A DNA stretch of 38,748 nt from Hyphomonas sp. UBA5111 (lineage in GTDB: Bacteria > Pseudomonadota > Alphaproteobacteria > Caulobacterales > Hyphomonadaceae), in contig DHZF01000094.1 of NCBI GenBank assembly GCA_002414505.1, positions 358 to 39,105 on the forward strand, read 5' to 3'. Under the pieces are notes generated by a model. It did no database searches. It was not told the DNA's origin and was given only the letters and a program-made list of their open reading frames with translations. A program made the translations under genes and the position numbers. Within the stretch, counting starts at the first letter, position 1. The number at the start of each line of letters is the position of its first letter. Positions 16,418 through 24,477 of this stretch are shown one piece after another.

Positions 16418-17269
16418 ATGTCCCTATTACAGCTCGCCATCATCGCTCTGCTGCAGGGCACGACGGAATGGCTGCCTGTGTCTTCCTCCGGCCATGTATT
16501 GCTCGCGGCGGATTTCTTTCAGGCAAGCCCGGCGGACGAACTCCTGATCAATGCCGTATCGAACCTCGGCACCTTGCTGGCCATGCTGATCTATTTCCGC
16601 AAGGACGTGCTTAGCGCCATCGGGGGCGGATTCGAACTCATCGCCGCCCCTGTTTCAAAGGCGCCACTGTCGAGAGGCGCGCGCTTGGCTGCCGCCGTCA
16701 TCGTCGCGACACCGGTCGCCGTCCTCGTTGCCTTCGCCTATGAGAAATTCCTGCCCGAACACATGCTGGAAGGCATGCGCAGCATTTATGTCGTGGCCGC
16801 AACCACGGTCCTGTTCGGCGCCCTGCTCTGGTGGGCCGACGTGAAGGGGGACCGGGATCGTAAGGAAGAAGACATGACGATGTGGCATGCCTTCCTGATC
16901 GGCGCGACACAGGCAATTGCCGCCATCCTGCCCGGCACCAGCCGCTCCGGCATCACGATGACCGCCGCGCGCGCTCTCGGCTACGACCGCACGGAAGCGG
17001 CCCGGTTCTCCATGCTGATCGGGGCGCCCATTCTCGCCGCCGCCGGACTTTACGGCGCGATGGGGCTGTTGACGGCAGATGCGGCCGAAACGGTCCTGAC
17101 CATCAAGGACGGCCTGATCGTGGCGGGCATCGCCTTTGTCACCGGCCTTGCGTCCATCTGGTTCCTGATGTCGCTGCTCAGCCGCATGAGCTTCCTGCCC
17201 TTCGTACTGTACCGCTTTGTGCTCGGTGCCGTACTGATTCTGGGATCACCCCTGATCGGCTTGTTCTAG
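16418..17269 (+). CDS. uppP: Undecaprenyl-diphosphatase UppP (BacA)
   Basis: This 283-aa polytopic membrane protein recycles undecaprenyl diphosphate to the monophosphate carrier for peptidoglycan and other envelope glycans. Both signature motifs are present: QGTTEWLPVSSSGH (residues 13-26, with Glu17 and the triple Ser) and PGTSRSG (172-178), which carries the catalytic Ser/Arg. About seven to eight hydrophobic segments span the chain. Length is typical. Its stop is 2 bp from the convergent NDUFA9-like gene with no terminator visible between them. Confidence 0.95.
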   Translation: MSLLQLAIIALLQGTTEWLPVSSSGHVLLAADFFQASPADELLINAVSNLGTLLAMLIYFRKDVLSAIGGGFELIAAPVSKAPLSRGARLAAAVIVATPVAVLVAFAYEKFLPEHMLEGMRSIYVVAATTVLFGALLWWADVKGDRDRKEEDMTMWHAFLIGATQAIAAILPGTSRSGITMTAARALGYDRTEAARFSMLIGAPILAAAGLYGAMGLLTADAAETVLTIKDGLIVAGIAFVTGLASIWFLMSLLSRMSFLPFVLYRFVLGAVLILGSPLIGLF

Positions 17270-17271
17270 GC

Positions 17272-18276
17272 TCAGGCCTCGGACGGCTTGTGGAACTCGC
17301 CATAGTCGCGGAAGCGCCAGAGATAGGATGGCACGATCGCCTCGACCGTTTCCAGCTCTGTCACACCAAGGTCCTTCAGGGTCAGTGCATCGTCAGCCAC
17401 GACATTGTCGGACTTCAACAGTTCGACCTGATCGCCGGTGATCGGCGGATCACCCAGAAAGCCCCAGGAGAAGGGTGGGATGTAGCGCCAGACGGCGGCT
17501 GTCAGATATCCCATCGGCTTTGCGATGAAGAAGGGCAGCGGAATCTTGAAGCGCCGCTTGTCGATCGTTTCAAGAATGATGTCGTAGATTTCATTGAACG
17601 TGTAGGTGCGCGGGCCGCCGAGTTCGTATGTCTTGCCGGCGGTCGCCACATCATCCACGGCAATCGCAATCGCCTCGGAAACGTCGCCCGCATAGACCGG
17701 CTGGAACCGGGTGGAGCCCCCGCCAATCGCGGGCATGAGCGGAAGGACATTCATCATCGGCGCCGTCGCCAGCGCGGCGAACCGGTTGAAGAACTCATCT
17801 TCCGACGCGAACACGATGGATGGACGCAGAATGGTCGCGGTCGGAACGGCGTCACGAACGGCAGCCTCGGCCTCAGCCTTGGTGCGCGCATAATCGGCGG
17901 AGGAGTCTGCGTCCGCCCCAATGGCGGATACCTGAACGAAACGGGCAATCCCCTTCTCCGCAGCAATTTGCGCCAAAAGGGCAGCGCCTTCACGTTGAGA
18001 AGACTCAAAGGTCTGCGCGCCTTTTTCGAACATGATACCAACCAAGTTCACGACGGCGTCAGCACCTTCCAGCGCGCGCTCGATCGAATCCCGGTTGCGG
18101 ATGTTCGCCTGAACGACATCCACCCATCCCGGAGGGCCTGCGAGGCGGACATCGCCCGCCGTGTTCACATGCCGGCAGGCAACGCGGACGCGCCATCCCT
18201 TTTTCACGAGTTCACGGGCAGCATAGCGACCGATGAACCCCGACCCGCCGAAAACAGTTACCAAGCCTTTGGTCAT
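17272..18276 (-). CDS. NAD(P)-binding protein of the complex I NDUFA9 family
   Basis: This 334-aa atypical short-chain dehydrogenase has the N-terminal dinucleotide-binding motif VFGGSGFIGRYAARELVKKG (residues 8-27) and NLVGI near 78-82. The segment RFVQVSAIGADADSSADYARTKAEAEAAV is characteristic of the bacterial homologues of mitochondrial complex I accessory subunit NDUFA9. The family's middle region FQPVYAGDVSEAIAIAV and C-terminal helical tail are also present. The bacterial role may be complex I related or quinone/lipid related; it is not settled. No nuo genes lie nearby. The 159-bp gap upstream (18277-18435) contains no gene. Confidence 0.88.
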   Translation of the reverse strand: MTKGLVTVFGGSGFIGRYAARELVKKGWRVRVACRHVNTAGDVRLAGPPGWVDVVQANIRNRDSIERALEGADAVVNLVGIMFEKGAQTFESSQREGAALLAQIAAEKGIARFVQVSAIGADADSSADYARTKAEAEAAVRDAVPTATILRPSIVFASEDEFFNRFAALATAPMMNVLPLMPAIGGGSTRFQPVYAGDVSEAIAIAVDDVATAGKTYELGGPRTYTFNEIYDIILETIDKRRFKIPLPFFIAKPMGYLTAAVWRYIPPFSWGFLGDPPITGDQVELLKSDNVVADDALTLKDLGVTELETVEAIVPSYLWRFRDYGEFHKPSEA

Positions 18277-18435
18277 CTTCAGTATCTCTCATAGCAGCCA
18301 GGGCCGCGATAAACCGGATGGCGCCTTTGACCATAGACCCGTTCGCCTGTCTACCAAGGCAGGGCGGGCGAAACAGCGCGGCCCTGCAGAATATACAGAC
18401 GTGCCATCCGCACGTGCATCACTGGCCGGGAAGGG

Positions 18436-19929
18436 TCAGGCGTGCGTCTTTATGTGATCGGTCATCCAGTCTGAAAATGCGCCGCGTTCTGCGTCGCTCA
18501 TGTGCAGGCCCAGCTTGGAACGACGCCAGAGGATATCGTCGGCGGATCGGGCAAATTCCGCCTCGACCAGATAGCGCGCCTCAGCTTCGGTGAGCCCCGC
18601 GCCGAACATACGGCCGAGACCGGCGTCGGTGTCCGCGTTGGCCAGCAATTGCCGGACCTTTGTGCCGTAAGCACGCGCCAGCCGTTCCAGCAGGTTGGCA
18701 TCCAGGTTCGGATAATCCCGTTTCAGGCCGATGAAGAAGCCGTCAAAATCGGCACCGGGCATGTCGCCGCCAGGAAGATCCGCGTCGCGTGTCCATTCCT
18801 TGTCGGCGCTTGGGAAAATGTCCTCCAGCGTCTGAAGTGCATCCTCGGCCAATTCCCGATAGGTCGTGATCTTGCCGCCGAAAACCGACAGGATCGGCGC
18901 GCCGGCCTCATCGTCCAACTTCAGGACGTAATCGCGGGTCACCTTGGAAGCATTTGCGGCATGGTCATCATAAAGTGGCCGGACGCCGGAATAGGTCGCC
19001 ACCACATCGGAAGGCGTCACCGCGCGGGCATAATACTCGCTCGCGCCGTCGCAGAGATACTCGATCTCGTCCTGCGTGATTTTCACCTCGTCGCGATTGG
19101 CTTCGTACGGAACATCGGTCGTGCCGATCAAGGTGAATTCGCCGCGCTCATAGGGAATCGCGAACATGATGCGACCATCGCCGTTCTGAAAGAAATAGGC
19201 GTGGTTGCCCTCATGCCAGCGCGGCACGATGATGTGGCTGCCCTTCACAAGGCGCAGGTGAGTTTCGGTCTTCTTTCCAGGGTCGAGCCCGAGAATGTCG
19301 TCAACCCAGGCGCCGGCGGCATTCACGACCGCCTTGAATGAGCGGCTTTCAGACCCGGTCGGGCCTTCCAGCACCGCATCCCAATGATCACCGCTTCGCA
19401 CGAGCGAGGTGCAGCGCGTGCGGGTCAGGACCTCGGCGCCGCGTGACTTGGCGTCGACGGCGTTCAAAACGACCAGACGGGAATCCTCGACCCAGCAATC
19501 CGAGTATTCAAAAGCGAGCCGATACTCCGGCTTGAGCGCATCAAGCTTGGTCGTCGATTTCCGCCGCAGCGTCTCTGTCGGAGGCAACAGTTTCCGGCCG
19601 CCGAGGTGATCATAGATGAAGAGACCCAGCCGGATCAGCCAGGCCGGGCGCAATTCCTTGTGATGGGGCAGGACAAACCGCATCGGCCAGATGATGTGCG
19701 GGGCGGCCTTGAGCAGGATTTCGCGCTCGATCAGCGCCTTGCGGACAAGACTGAAATCATATTGTTCCAGATAGCGCAGGCCGCCATGGATCAGCTTGGT
19801 ACTGGCCGAGGATGTGTGCTGGGCAAGATCATCCTTTTCACACAGGACGACATCCAGTCCGCGCCCCGCCGCATCGCGCGCGATCCCGGTGCCGTTGATC
19901 CCGCCGCCGATCACGAGAATGTCGTGCAT
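18436..19929 (-). CDS. glpD: Glycerol-3-phosphate dehydrogenase, FAD-dependent
   Basis: This 497-aa membrane-associated flavoenzyme oxidises sn-glycerol 3-phosphate to dihydroxyacetone phosphate and delivers electrons to the quinone pool. It shows the FAD fingerprint ILVIGGGINGTGIARDAAGRG (residues 4-24), the GlpD signature STKLIHGGLRYLEQYDFSLVRKAL (44-67), VVNAAGAW, and FGGKITTYRELAEDAL in the C-terminal half. The C-terminal DUF-like domain is full length. The gene begins 1 bp after the stop of the J-domain gene with GAAAGGCTGAG overlapping that end, so the two are probably co-transcribed. No glpK, glpF or glpR is in the window. Confidence 0.96.
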   Translation of the reverse strand: MHDILVIGGGINGTGIARDAAGRGLDVVLCEKDDLAQHTSSASTKLIHGGLRYLEQYDFSLVRKALIEREILLKAAPHIIWPMRFVLPHHKELRPAWLIRLGLFIYDHLGGRKLLPPTETLRRKSTTKLDALKPEYRLAFEYSDCWVEDSRLVVLNAVDAKSRGAEVLTRTRCTSLVRSGDHWDAVLEGPTGSESRSFKAVVNAAGAWVDDILGLDPGKKTETHLRLVKGSHIIVPRWHEGNHAYFFQNGDGRIMFAIPYERGEFTLIGTTDVPYEANRDEVKITQDEIEYLCDGASEYYARAVTPSDVVATYSGVRPLYDDHAANASKVTRDYVLKLDDEAGAPILSVFGGKITTYRELAEDALQTLEDIFPSADKEWTRDADLPGGDMPGADFDGFFIGLKRDYPNLDANLLERLARAYGTKVRQLLANADTDAGLGRMFGAGLTEAEARYLVEAEFARSADDILWRRSKLGLHMSDAERGAFSDWMTDHIKTHA

Positions 19930-19930
19930 C

Positions 19931-20554
19931 TCAGCCTTTCATCAGGCCTGCGGCCTTCAGAAGCTTGCCCGCCCGCAGCACGCGCTGGAGCTTGTGCTCG
20001 GATGACCGGTCGCCCTTGTTCGAATCCGGATGGAAGCGGCGCACATATTCAGCATATCGCGCGCGAATCTCCGCTGGCTTTGCATCAATCTCGAGATCCA
20101 GTTCCTTCAAGGCGCGCTTCTGAAGCGTGTTGCGATGACCGGACGAGGCCGTCTCACCACTGGCCACATCATCTACATTGAAGAATTTGCTGCCGGCCCA
20201 GCGGCGTGGGTCCAGTTTCTGAGGGCCCTTTTCACCGCGCATCGGACCCGTGCCGAATTTCCAGGTGCGCTTGTGGCCGTATCGTTCGGATCGGGCGAAT
20301 GAAGCCGCCTCGGCCTGCGACATGCCTTCAAAGAAATCGAAGCTGCGATTGTACTCTGCCGCGTGCGCCTGGCAGAAATAGTGGCGACCATTCCCCTGGC
20401 GCTTCGGCGCAGGGTGGGTCCCCTCAAGGTCGCATTGCTTGTGATCGCAGACACGAGTCTTCTGCGCACGCGCTCGCGAAGCCTCGTCTTTGGGAGGCTT
20501 GATGCGTATATCTTTGAACTTAACGCGATAGGAAAATGGGTCACCGTCAGACAT
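19931..20554 (-). CDS. J-domain protein with N-terminal Cys/His cluster
   Basis: This 207-aa protein carries a C-terminal J domain (about residues 148-205) with the essential HPD tripeptide at 175-177 (RRFHPDSNKGD), so it should stimulate a DnaK-type Hsp70. The N-terminal half has Cys36-x4-Cys41 and Cys61-x2-His64 with other His nearby, a possible zinc site. The middle segment FFEGMSQAEAASFARSERYGHKRTWKFG is conserved-looking. The C-terminal placement of the J domain is opposite to DnaJ. The client is unknown. Its start codon is 31 bp from the divergent bolA-like start, an arrangement I associate with other alphaproteobacteria. No good ribosome binding site is visible. Confidence 0.88.
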   Translation of the reverse strand: MSDGDPFSYRVKFKDIRIKPPKDEASRARAQKTRVCDHKQCDLEGTHPAPKRQGNGRHYFCQAHAAEYNRSFDFFEGMSQAEAASFARSERYGHKRTWKFGTGPMRGEKGPQKLDPRRWAGSKFFNVDDVASGETASSGHRNTLQKRALKELDLEIDAKPAEIRARYAEYVRRFHPDSNKGDRSSEHKLQRVLRAGKLLKAAGLMKG

Positions 20555-20585
20555 GACCCGGCATAATAAGGAGTGCAGGTTAAAG

Positions 20586-20858
20586 ATGCCACAGCCAAGT
20601 AACAGGTTATCGCGAATTCGTGACCTTTTGACCGAGGCTTTTGCCCCGGTAGAGCTGGATATTACCGATGACAGCCAGAAACATGCAGGTCATGCGGGCG
20701 CGGCGCCGGGGGGAGAGACCCATTATACAGTGCGAATCACTTCGGCTGCCTTTGAAGGCCTGTCGCGCGTCCAGACCCAGCGTAGCATCATGATGGTACT
20801 GCAATCCGAATTCGACTCCGGCCTTCACGCACTCGCCTTACACGCGAAAGCGGCATGA
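20586..20858 (+). CDS. BolA family protein
   Basis: This 90-aa protein matches the BolA fold: SRIRDLLTEAFAPVELDITDDSQKHAGH with the invariant His in KHAGH, then ETHYTVRITSAAFEGLSRVQTQRSIMMVLQSEF and the C-terminal HALALHAKA. In this family the helix-turn region after the central strand contains the FxGxxxVxRHRxV-like motif, here degenerate (FEGLSRVQTQRSI). BolA proteins partner with monothiol glutaredoxins in iron-sulfur handling or act in morphology/stress. I start at 20586 rather than the in-frame ATG at 20553, which would overlap the divergent J-protein start; AGG lies 6 bases before 20586. Confidence 0.9.
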   Translation: MPQPSNRLSRIRDLLTEAFAPVELDITDDSQKHAGHAGAAPGGETHYTVRITSAAFEGLSRVQTQRSIMMVLQSEFDSGLHALALHAKAA

Positions 20859-20900
20859 TTCTTGAAAAATCCGACTCCACGGGGAACCGAAATATGACTC
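20814..20900. promoter_or_regulatory. Cluster of four GANTC (CcrM methylation) sites
   Basis: GANTC pentamers occur at 20814-20818, 20857-20861, 20873-20877 and 20896-20900. The last three fall in the 78-bp gap before the small periplasmic protein gene. CcrM methylates this sequence in Caulobacterales and relatives, and promoter sites can couple transcription to replication. A functional role is inferred from density only. Confidence 0.45.
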
Positions 20901-20936
20901 GTTCATTAATTTCGCAGCCGTCGAGGAGAACGGGTG

Positions 20937-21281
20937 ATGGTAAGACAACTCATGATAGCCGCCGCAACAGGCGCGATGATTGCAGGTTCAGCGATTGCTG
21001 AAACCCCTTCGGACAAGGTGAATCTGGGCATGATGCACTGGATTCGGGACACGGTCTGCACGTCAGGCCACGAGATCGTCTTTGTTCCGGTGTCCCATGA
21101 CGTGCCTACGCTCAAGAGCGAATGGGCTGTGATCGCCATGGACAATCCCGATCCGGATTCTGCTCACATCGTGTCACTGACCGAAAAAAACTGGTTGAAG
21201 GCGAATGGGTGCGACGAAGATCCTTCGCCAGAAATTCACATGGCCAGTCGCGATGCCGACTCAGGCGGTTTCGGCCTCTGA
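20937..21281 (+). CDS. Small periplasmic protein, unknown function
   Basis: This 114-aa protein has a signal peptide (MVRQLMIAAATGAMIAGSAIA, cleavage probably before Glu22). The mature part is about 90 residues and has two cysteines, in DTVCTSG and ANGCDED, that could form a disulfide. I do not recognise a family. GAGGAG lies 8 bases upstream of tandem GTG-ATG codons; the ATG at 20937 is chosen. The last 21 bases overlap the convergent CNNM/CorC gene. The promoter region contains a dense cluster of GANTC sites. Confidence 0.7.
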   Translation: MVRQLMIAAATGAMIAGSAIAETPSDKVNLGMMHWIRDTVCTSGHEIVFVPVSHDVPTLKSEWAVIAMDNPDPDSAHIVSLTEKNWLKANGCDEDPSPEIHMASRDADSGGFGL

Positions 21282-22523
21282 GATGTTCAGGCCGGTGACC
21301 TGGTTTCGCTGGCGGCGCAGCACATTGAACCTGTAACCATGAAACACGAAGCTTTGTCCGGGCTCCGGAATGGTTTGGGCCTCGTGGATAACCAGCCCTG
21401 CCACCGTGACAGCTTCTTCATCGGGTAAGTTCCAACCCGTGGCACGGTTCAGGTCTCGAATTGGGACCCAGCCATCCACATTAACCGATCCGTTCGGCTG
21501 CGGCCGCACGCCCTGTACGGCCACATCATGCTCGTCATGGATGTGGCCAACGATCTCTTCCAGAATATCTTCCAGCGTGATCAGGCCCTGAAGTTCACCA
21601 TACTCGTCTACGACCAGGGCGAAGTGGCTGCGCTTCTGCAGGAAGGCATCAAGCTGGTCCTGAACCGGGGTCGTCTCCGGCACGAACCAGGGCTTGCGCA
21701 GGATGGAGTCGAGATCGAGTGAGGAGAGATCACCCCCAAGCGGCAGCGCCGCCCGCAAAAGATCCTTTGCGTGGAGAATTCCGACAATCTCTTCCTTTTC
21801 GCCCCGGTATAGGGGAAGGCGGGTATGCGGGCTCGCCAGAGCCTTTGTCACCAATTGGCGCGGTTCGGTATCCGCATTCAACATGCGAATGTTCTTCCGG
21901 TGGATCATCACGTCTTCGACGGTCAGCTCTTTCAGGTCGAGCGCGCCAACGAGACGCAGACGATCTTCGGCTCCCACACCGCCCTCGGAGGCATGCAGGT
22001 CAATGGCGCCGCGGATTTCCTGTTCTGCCGTCACGAGTTCAGCTGGGGCACCCAGACCGAGGATTTTGAGCGTGATGGTCACGATGAACTGGATGAGCTT
22101 GACGATCCAGGCGACCGCCCAGACCAGGCCACTGATCGGCCGGGCAACACTCATCGCCATCGTGTCAGGCCGCGTGATCGCATAGGTTTTTGGCAGCACT
22201 TCGGAAAATACGAGCACCAGAATGGTCATCACGCCGGTGGCCAATACCAGCGCGAGCCCGCCCTGACCGAACAGCGCCGTAAACAGCGATGTCGCAAGGA
22301 CTGACGCCAGGATGTTCACGAGATTGTTGCCCAGCAGGATGGAGCCGATCAGGTTTTCACGATTACTGATCAGACGGTTCACGGTCTCGGCCCGCTTGTC
22401 CCCGTCCTTTTCCAACTGGTGCATGCGGGCGCGCGACGCAGCGGTCAGCGCCGTCTCGGAGCCGGAAAAGAAGCCGGACAGGCCAAGCAGCACGAGGATC
22501 GAAATGATGTAACCGGCAATCAT
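21261..22523 (-). CDS. CNNM/CorC-type transporter (DUF21-CBS-CorC)
   Basis: This 420-aa protein has the DUF21/CNNM membrane domain (about residues 1-180, with GFFSGSETALTAASRARMHQLEKDGDKRA). A CBS pair follows (about 195-320: VEDVMIHRKNIRMLNAD and FALVVDEYGELQGLITLEDILEEIVGHIHDEHD), then a C-terminal CorC_HlyC domain (about 335-415: VDGWVPIRDLNRATGW). Relatives act in magnesium or cobalt efflux or resistance; older names call them hemolysins. Its start is 24 bp downstream of the aroB stop on the same strand, so it is likely the third gene of an aroK-aroB-CNNM operon. Confidence 0.93.
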   Translation of the reverse strand: MIAGYIISILVLLGLSGFFSGSETALTAASRARMHQLEKDGDKRAETVNRLISNRENLIGSILLGNNLVNILASVLATSLFTALFGQGGLALVLATGVMTILVLVFSEVLPKTYAITRPDTMAMSVARPISGLVWAVAWIVKLIQFIVTITLKILGLGAPAELVTAEQEIRGAIDLHASEGGVGAEDRLRLVGALDLKELTVEDVMIHRKNIRMLNADTEPRQLVTKALASPHTRLPLYRGEKEEIVGILHAKDLLRAALPLGGDLSSLDLDSILRKPWFVPETTPVQDQLDAFLQKRSHFALVVDEYGELQGLITLEDILEEIVGHIHDEHDVAVQGVRPQPNGSVNVDGWVPIRDLNRATGWNLPDEEAVTVAGLVIHEAQTIPEPGQSFVFHGYRFNVLRRQRNQVTGLNISEAETA

Positions 22524-22547
22524 GGATAGGGTCTCATAATGTGTGGA

Positions 22548-23690
22548 TCAGCCTTCCAGCAATTCCGTGCGGAGAAAGGCTTCGACCTGGGTGAGGTCTG
22601 CATCCGGGTGAATGTAGGATTGGCCAATACCTCTTGCGAGGATCAGGGGCACGCGCCCGCCGCTGGCCTTCTTGTCCTGTTGCATCAATTCGACAAGGCG
22701 CGCGGCCGTGTAGGGACCGCCCTGCCGGCCCGGAATGGCTGATTGCAGGCCTGTTGCATCAAGATGCGCCGTCACGCGGTCTGCATCGGGCTGAGGTGTG
22801 ATGCCTTGCGCGGCGCCATAGCGGAAGGCGAGCGCCATGCCGATGGCCACGGCTTCGCCGTGCAGCAGATCCGGCGCGTAGCCATTGGCTGCCTCGAGCG
22901 CATGCCCGAATGTGTGCCCGAGATTGAGCAGGGCGCGGACGCCCGTTTCACGCTCGTCTTCGGCCACGATGGCAGCTTTGGCCCGGCAGCTGGTCGCCAC
23001 AGCATGGGCGATCGCTCCCGGGTCCAGCGCCAGGACCGCCTCGCCATGCTCTTCGAGCCAGGCAAAAAAGTCCGGATCATTGATCAGGCCGTATTTCACG
23101 ATTTCCGCATATCCCGCGCGAAGCTCGCGTGCAGGCAGGGTTTCCAGCAGGGCTGTATCTGCGATCACCAATTGAGGCTGGTAGAAGGCGCCAATCGAGT
23201 TCTTGCCGCGCGGCGTGTTCACCGCGGTTTTGCCGCCGACCGAGGAATCGACCTGGGCCAGCAGGGTCGTCGGCACCTGCACGAATTTCATGCCGCGCTT
23301 CATCAGGCTGGCCGCGAGACCGGTAATATCACCGATCACGCCGCCACCGAGCGCAATGAGTACATCGCTGCGGTCAGCAGAGGCTTCGAGCAGCCAGTCC
23401 AGGATGCCTTCGAGATTGGAAAAGGATTTCGTCTTCTCGCCGGGCGTCAGGGATTTCCATAACGTCTTCACGCCAGTGGATTTCAGCGCCTCGTCCAGCC
23501 GGTGGCGGTGCATGCGCTCAACCGTCTCATCCGTCAGGACGAAAACCCGTGGCTGCTTCAGCATGGGCGAGAGGCGCGCGGCCAATTGATCCAGGGCGCC
23601 ATGGCCGACCAGAATGTCATAGCTACGGTCTTCGAGGTCTACGGTAACGGTCTCGAGCGGGGGCGCGGTCACGTTCACTTCGGTGTCCAT
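22548..23690 (-). CDS. aroB: 3-dehydroquinate synthase
   Basis: This 380-aa enzyme converts DAHP to 3-dehydroquinate, the second shikimate-pathway step, using NAD and a divalent metal. Conserved segments include [16 protein letters not shown] (NAD binding), [20 protein letters not shown], the metal-ligand region [12 protein letters not shown] with its Glu, and [16 protein letters not shown] with the metal His residues, followed by [12 protein letters not shown] start at the ATG at 23690, which gives MDTEVNV and a 16-bp overlap with the aroK end; an open frame extends 60 codons further upstream but only repeats aroK in another frame. The overlap implies translational coupling. Confidence 0.96.
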   Translation of the reverse strand: MDTEVNVTAPPLETVTVDLEDRSYDILVGHGALDQLAARLSPMLKQPRVFVLTDETVERMHRHRLDEALKSTGVKTLWKSLTPGEKTKSFSNLEGILDWLLEASADRSDVLIALGGGVIGDITGLAASLMKRGMKFVQVPTTLLAQVDSSVGGKTAVNTPRGKNSIGAFYQPQLVIADTALLETLPARELRAGYAEIVKYGLINDPDFFAWLEEHGEAVLALDPGAIAHAVATSCRAKAAIVAEDERETGVRALLNLGHTFGHALEAANGYAPDLLHGEAVAIGMALAFRYGAAQGITPQPDADRVTAHLDATGLQSAIPGRQGGPYTAARLVELMQQDKKASGGRVPLILARGIGQSYIHPDADLTQVEAFLRTELLEG

Positions 23691-24247
23691 GTCTGGAGGG
23701 CCTTGTATATGGCATTGACGGTGGTGCCGTGCGGGCCGTCCTTTGACGGCACAACAAGATCGGCCTGGGAATAGATCGGCTCGCGCTCGGCCAGCAGATT
23801 GGTCAGCACGTCCTTGGCATCGGGGCGCCGGAGCAGGGGGCGCGTATCGCGCTTCTGGACCCGCCGCCACAAGGTTTCGAGGTCCGCGTTCAGCCAGACA
23901 GTCACCGCATTCTTCTGCATCAGCGCGCGGGTCTCACTGTTGAGATAGGCGCCGCCGCCGGTGGCCAGCACATGCGGTGGCAGGTCCAACAGGCGTTTCA
24001 GCACCTGATGCTCGCCGCGCCGGAAATCCTCTTCTCCATGAAGCTTGAAAATGTCGGTGATCGACAGGCCAGCCGCCTTCTCGATCTCCGAATCACTGTC
24101 AAAGAATTCCCGGCCCATCTTCTCGGCCAGACGGCGCCCGACCGTTGATTTCCCGGCTCCCATCAATCCGACAAGCGCAACCGTCCGCGACATGTATGGC
24201 AATGTCGCGTCAACCGGTCGGGAAGTACTGTCACTGTCAGAAGGCAT
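23675..24247 (-). CDS. aroK: Shikimate kinase
   Basis: This 190-aa P-loop kinase phosphorylates shikimate at the 3-OH. It shows the Walker [10 protein letters not shown] (27-35), the shikimate-binding Asp in [10 protein letters not shown], the [12 protein letters not shown] segment with Arg, the GGGAYLN glycine loop, and the LID region RDTRPLLR. Met1 gives an 18-residue polar extension compared with compact family members; Met19 (position 24193) is an alternative start. It leads the aroK-aroB-CNNM operon and is divergent from a 44-codon ORF. Confidence 0.95.
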   Translation of the reverse strand: MPSDSDSTSRPVDATLPYMSRTVALVGLMGAGKSTVGRRLAEKMGREFFDSDSEIEKAAGLSITDIFKLHGEEDFRRGEHQVLKRLLDLPPHVLATGGGAYLNSETRALMQKNAVTVWLNADLETLWRRVQKRDTRPLLRRPDAKDVLTNLLAEREPIYSQADLVVPSKDGPHGTTVNAIYKALQTWTPK

Positions 24248-24342
24248 TCTGGACTTTCGGGCTCTGTTCGGTTCATGTCCTATAGTTGCTGTGGCGCCTT
24301 CGCAATCCAGCGCCGGAATTCTGTATCTAGGGGTAAATAGCC

Positions 24343-24477
24343 ATGCGCAAGTTTCTCATCCTTCTGGGCCTGCTGGTAGTCCTCGTTCTGGGCGTCGCCT
24401 GGTGGTTGGGCGGACAGGCCGAAAAGGGCAAACCGGAACCGGGTGAAATACGCATTGAGGTCGACAATGTCCTTTAA
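24343..24477 (+). CDS. 44-aa single-pass membrane peptide, unknown function
   Basis: ATG at 24343 opens a 44-codon frame ending in TAA. It encodes a classic signal-anchor: MRK, then a leucine/valine-rich helix (residues 4-22), then a short polar tail with EKGKPEPGE and an acidic C-terminus. Its last 11 bases overlap the start of the downstream helical protein (ATG at 24467), the hallmark of translational coupling. AGGGG lies about 10 bases upstream. The peptide probably inserts in the inner membrane with its C-terminus in the periplasm, alongside the next gene product. Not a recognised family. Chance is unlikely given the ideal hydrophobic profile and overlap, but expression is unproven. Confidence 0.65.
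   Translation: MRKFLILLGLLVVLVLGVAWWLGGQAEKGKPEPGEIRIEVDNVL

Noticed and set aside
16882..18294. 470-codon open frame on the plus strand across the uppP end and the NDUFA9-like gene
   Set aside because: It overlaps two well-recognised genes in other frames, has an Arg/Gly/His-rich composition typical of antisense frames in GC-rich DNA, and no recognisable domain.
20881..20936. GGAAC followed by CGTT upstream of the small periplasmic protein gene
   Set aside because: The spacing is only 12 bases, not the 16-17 needed for an EcfG promoter.
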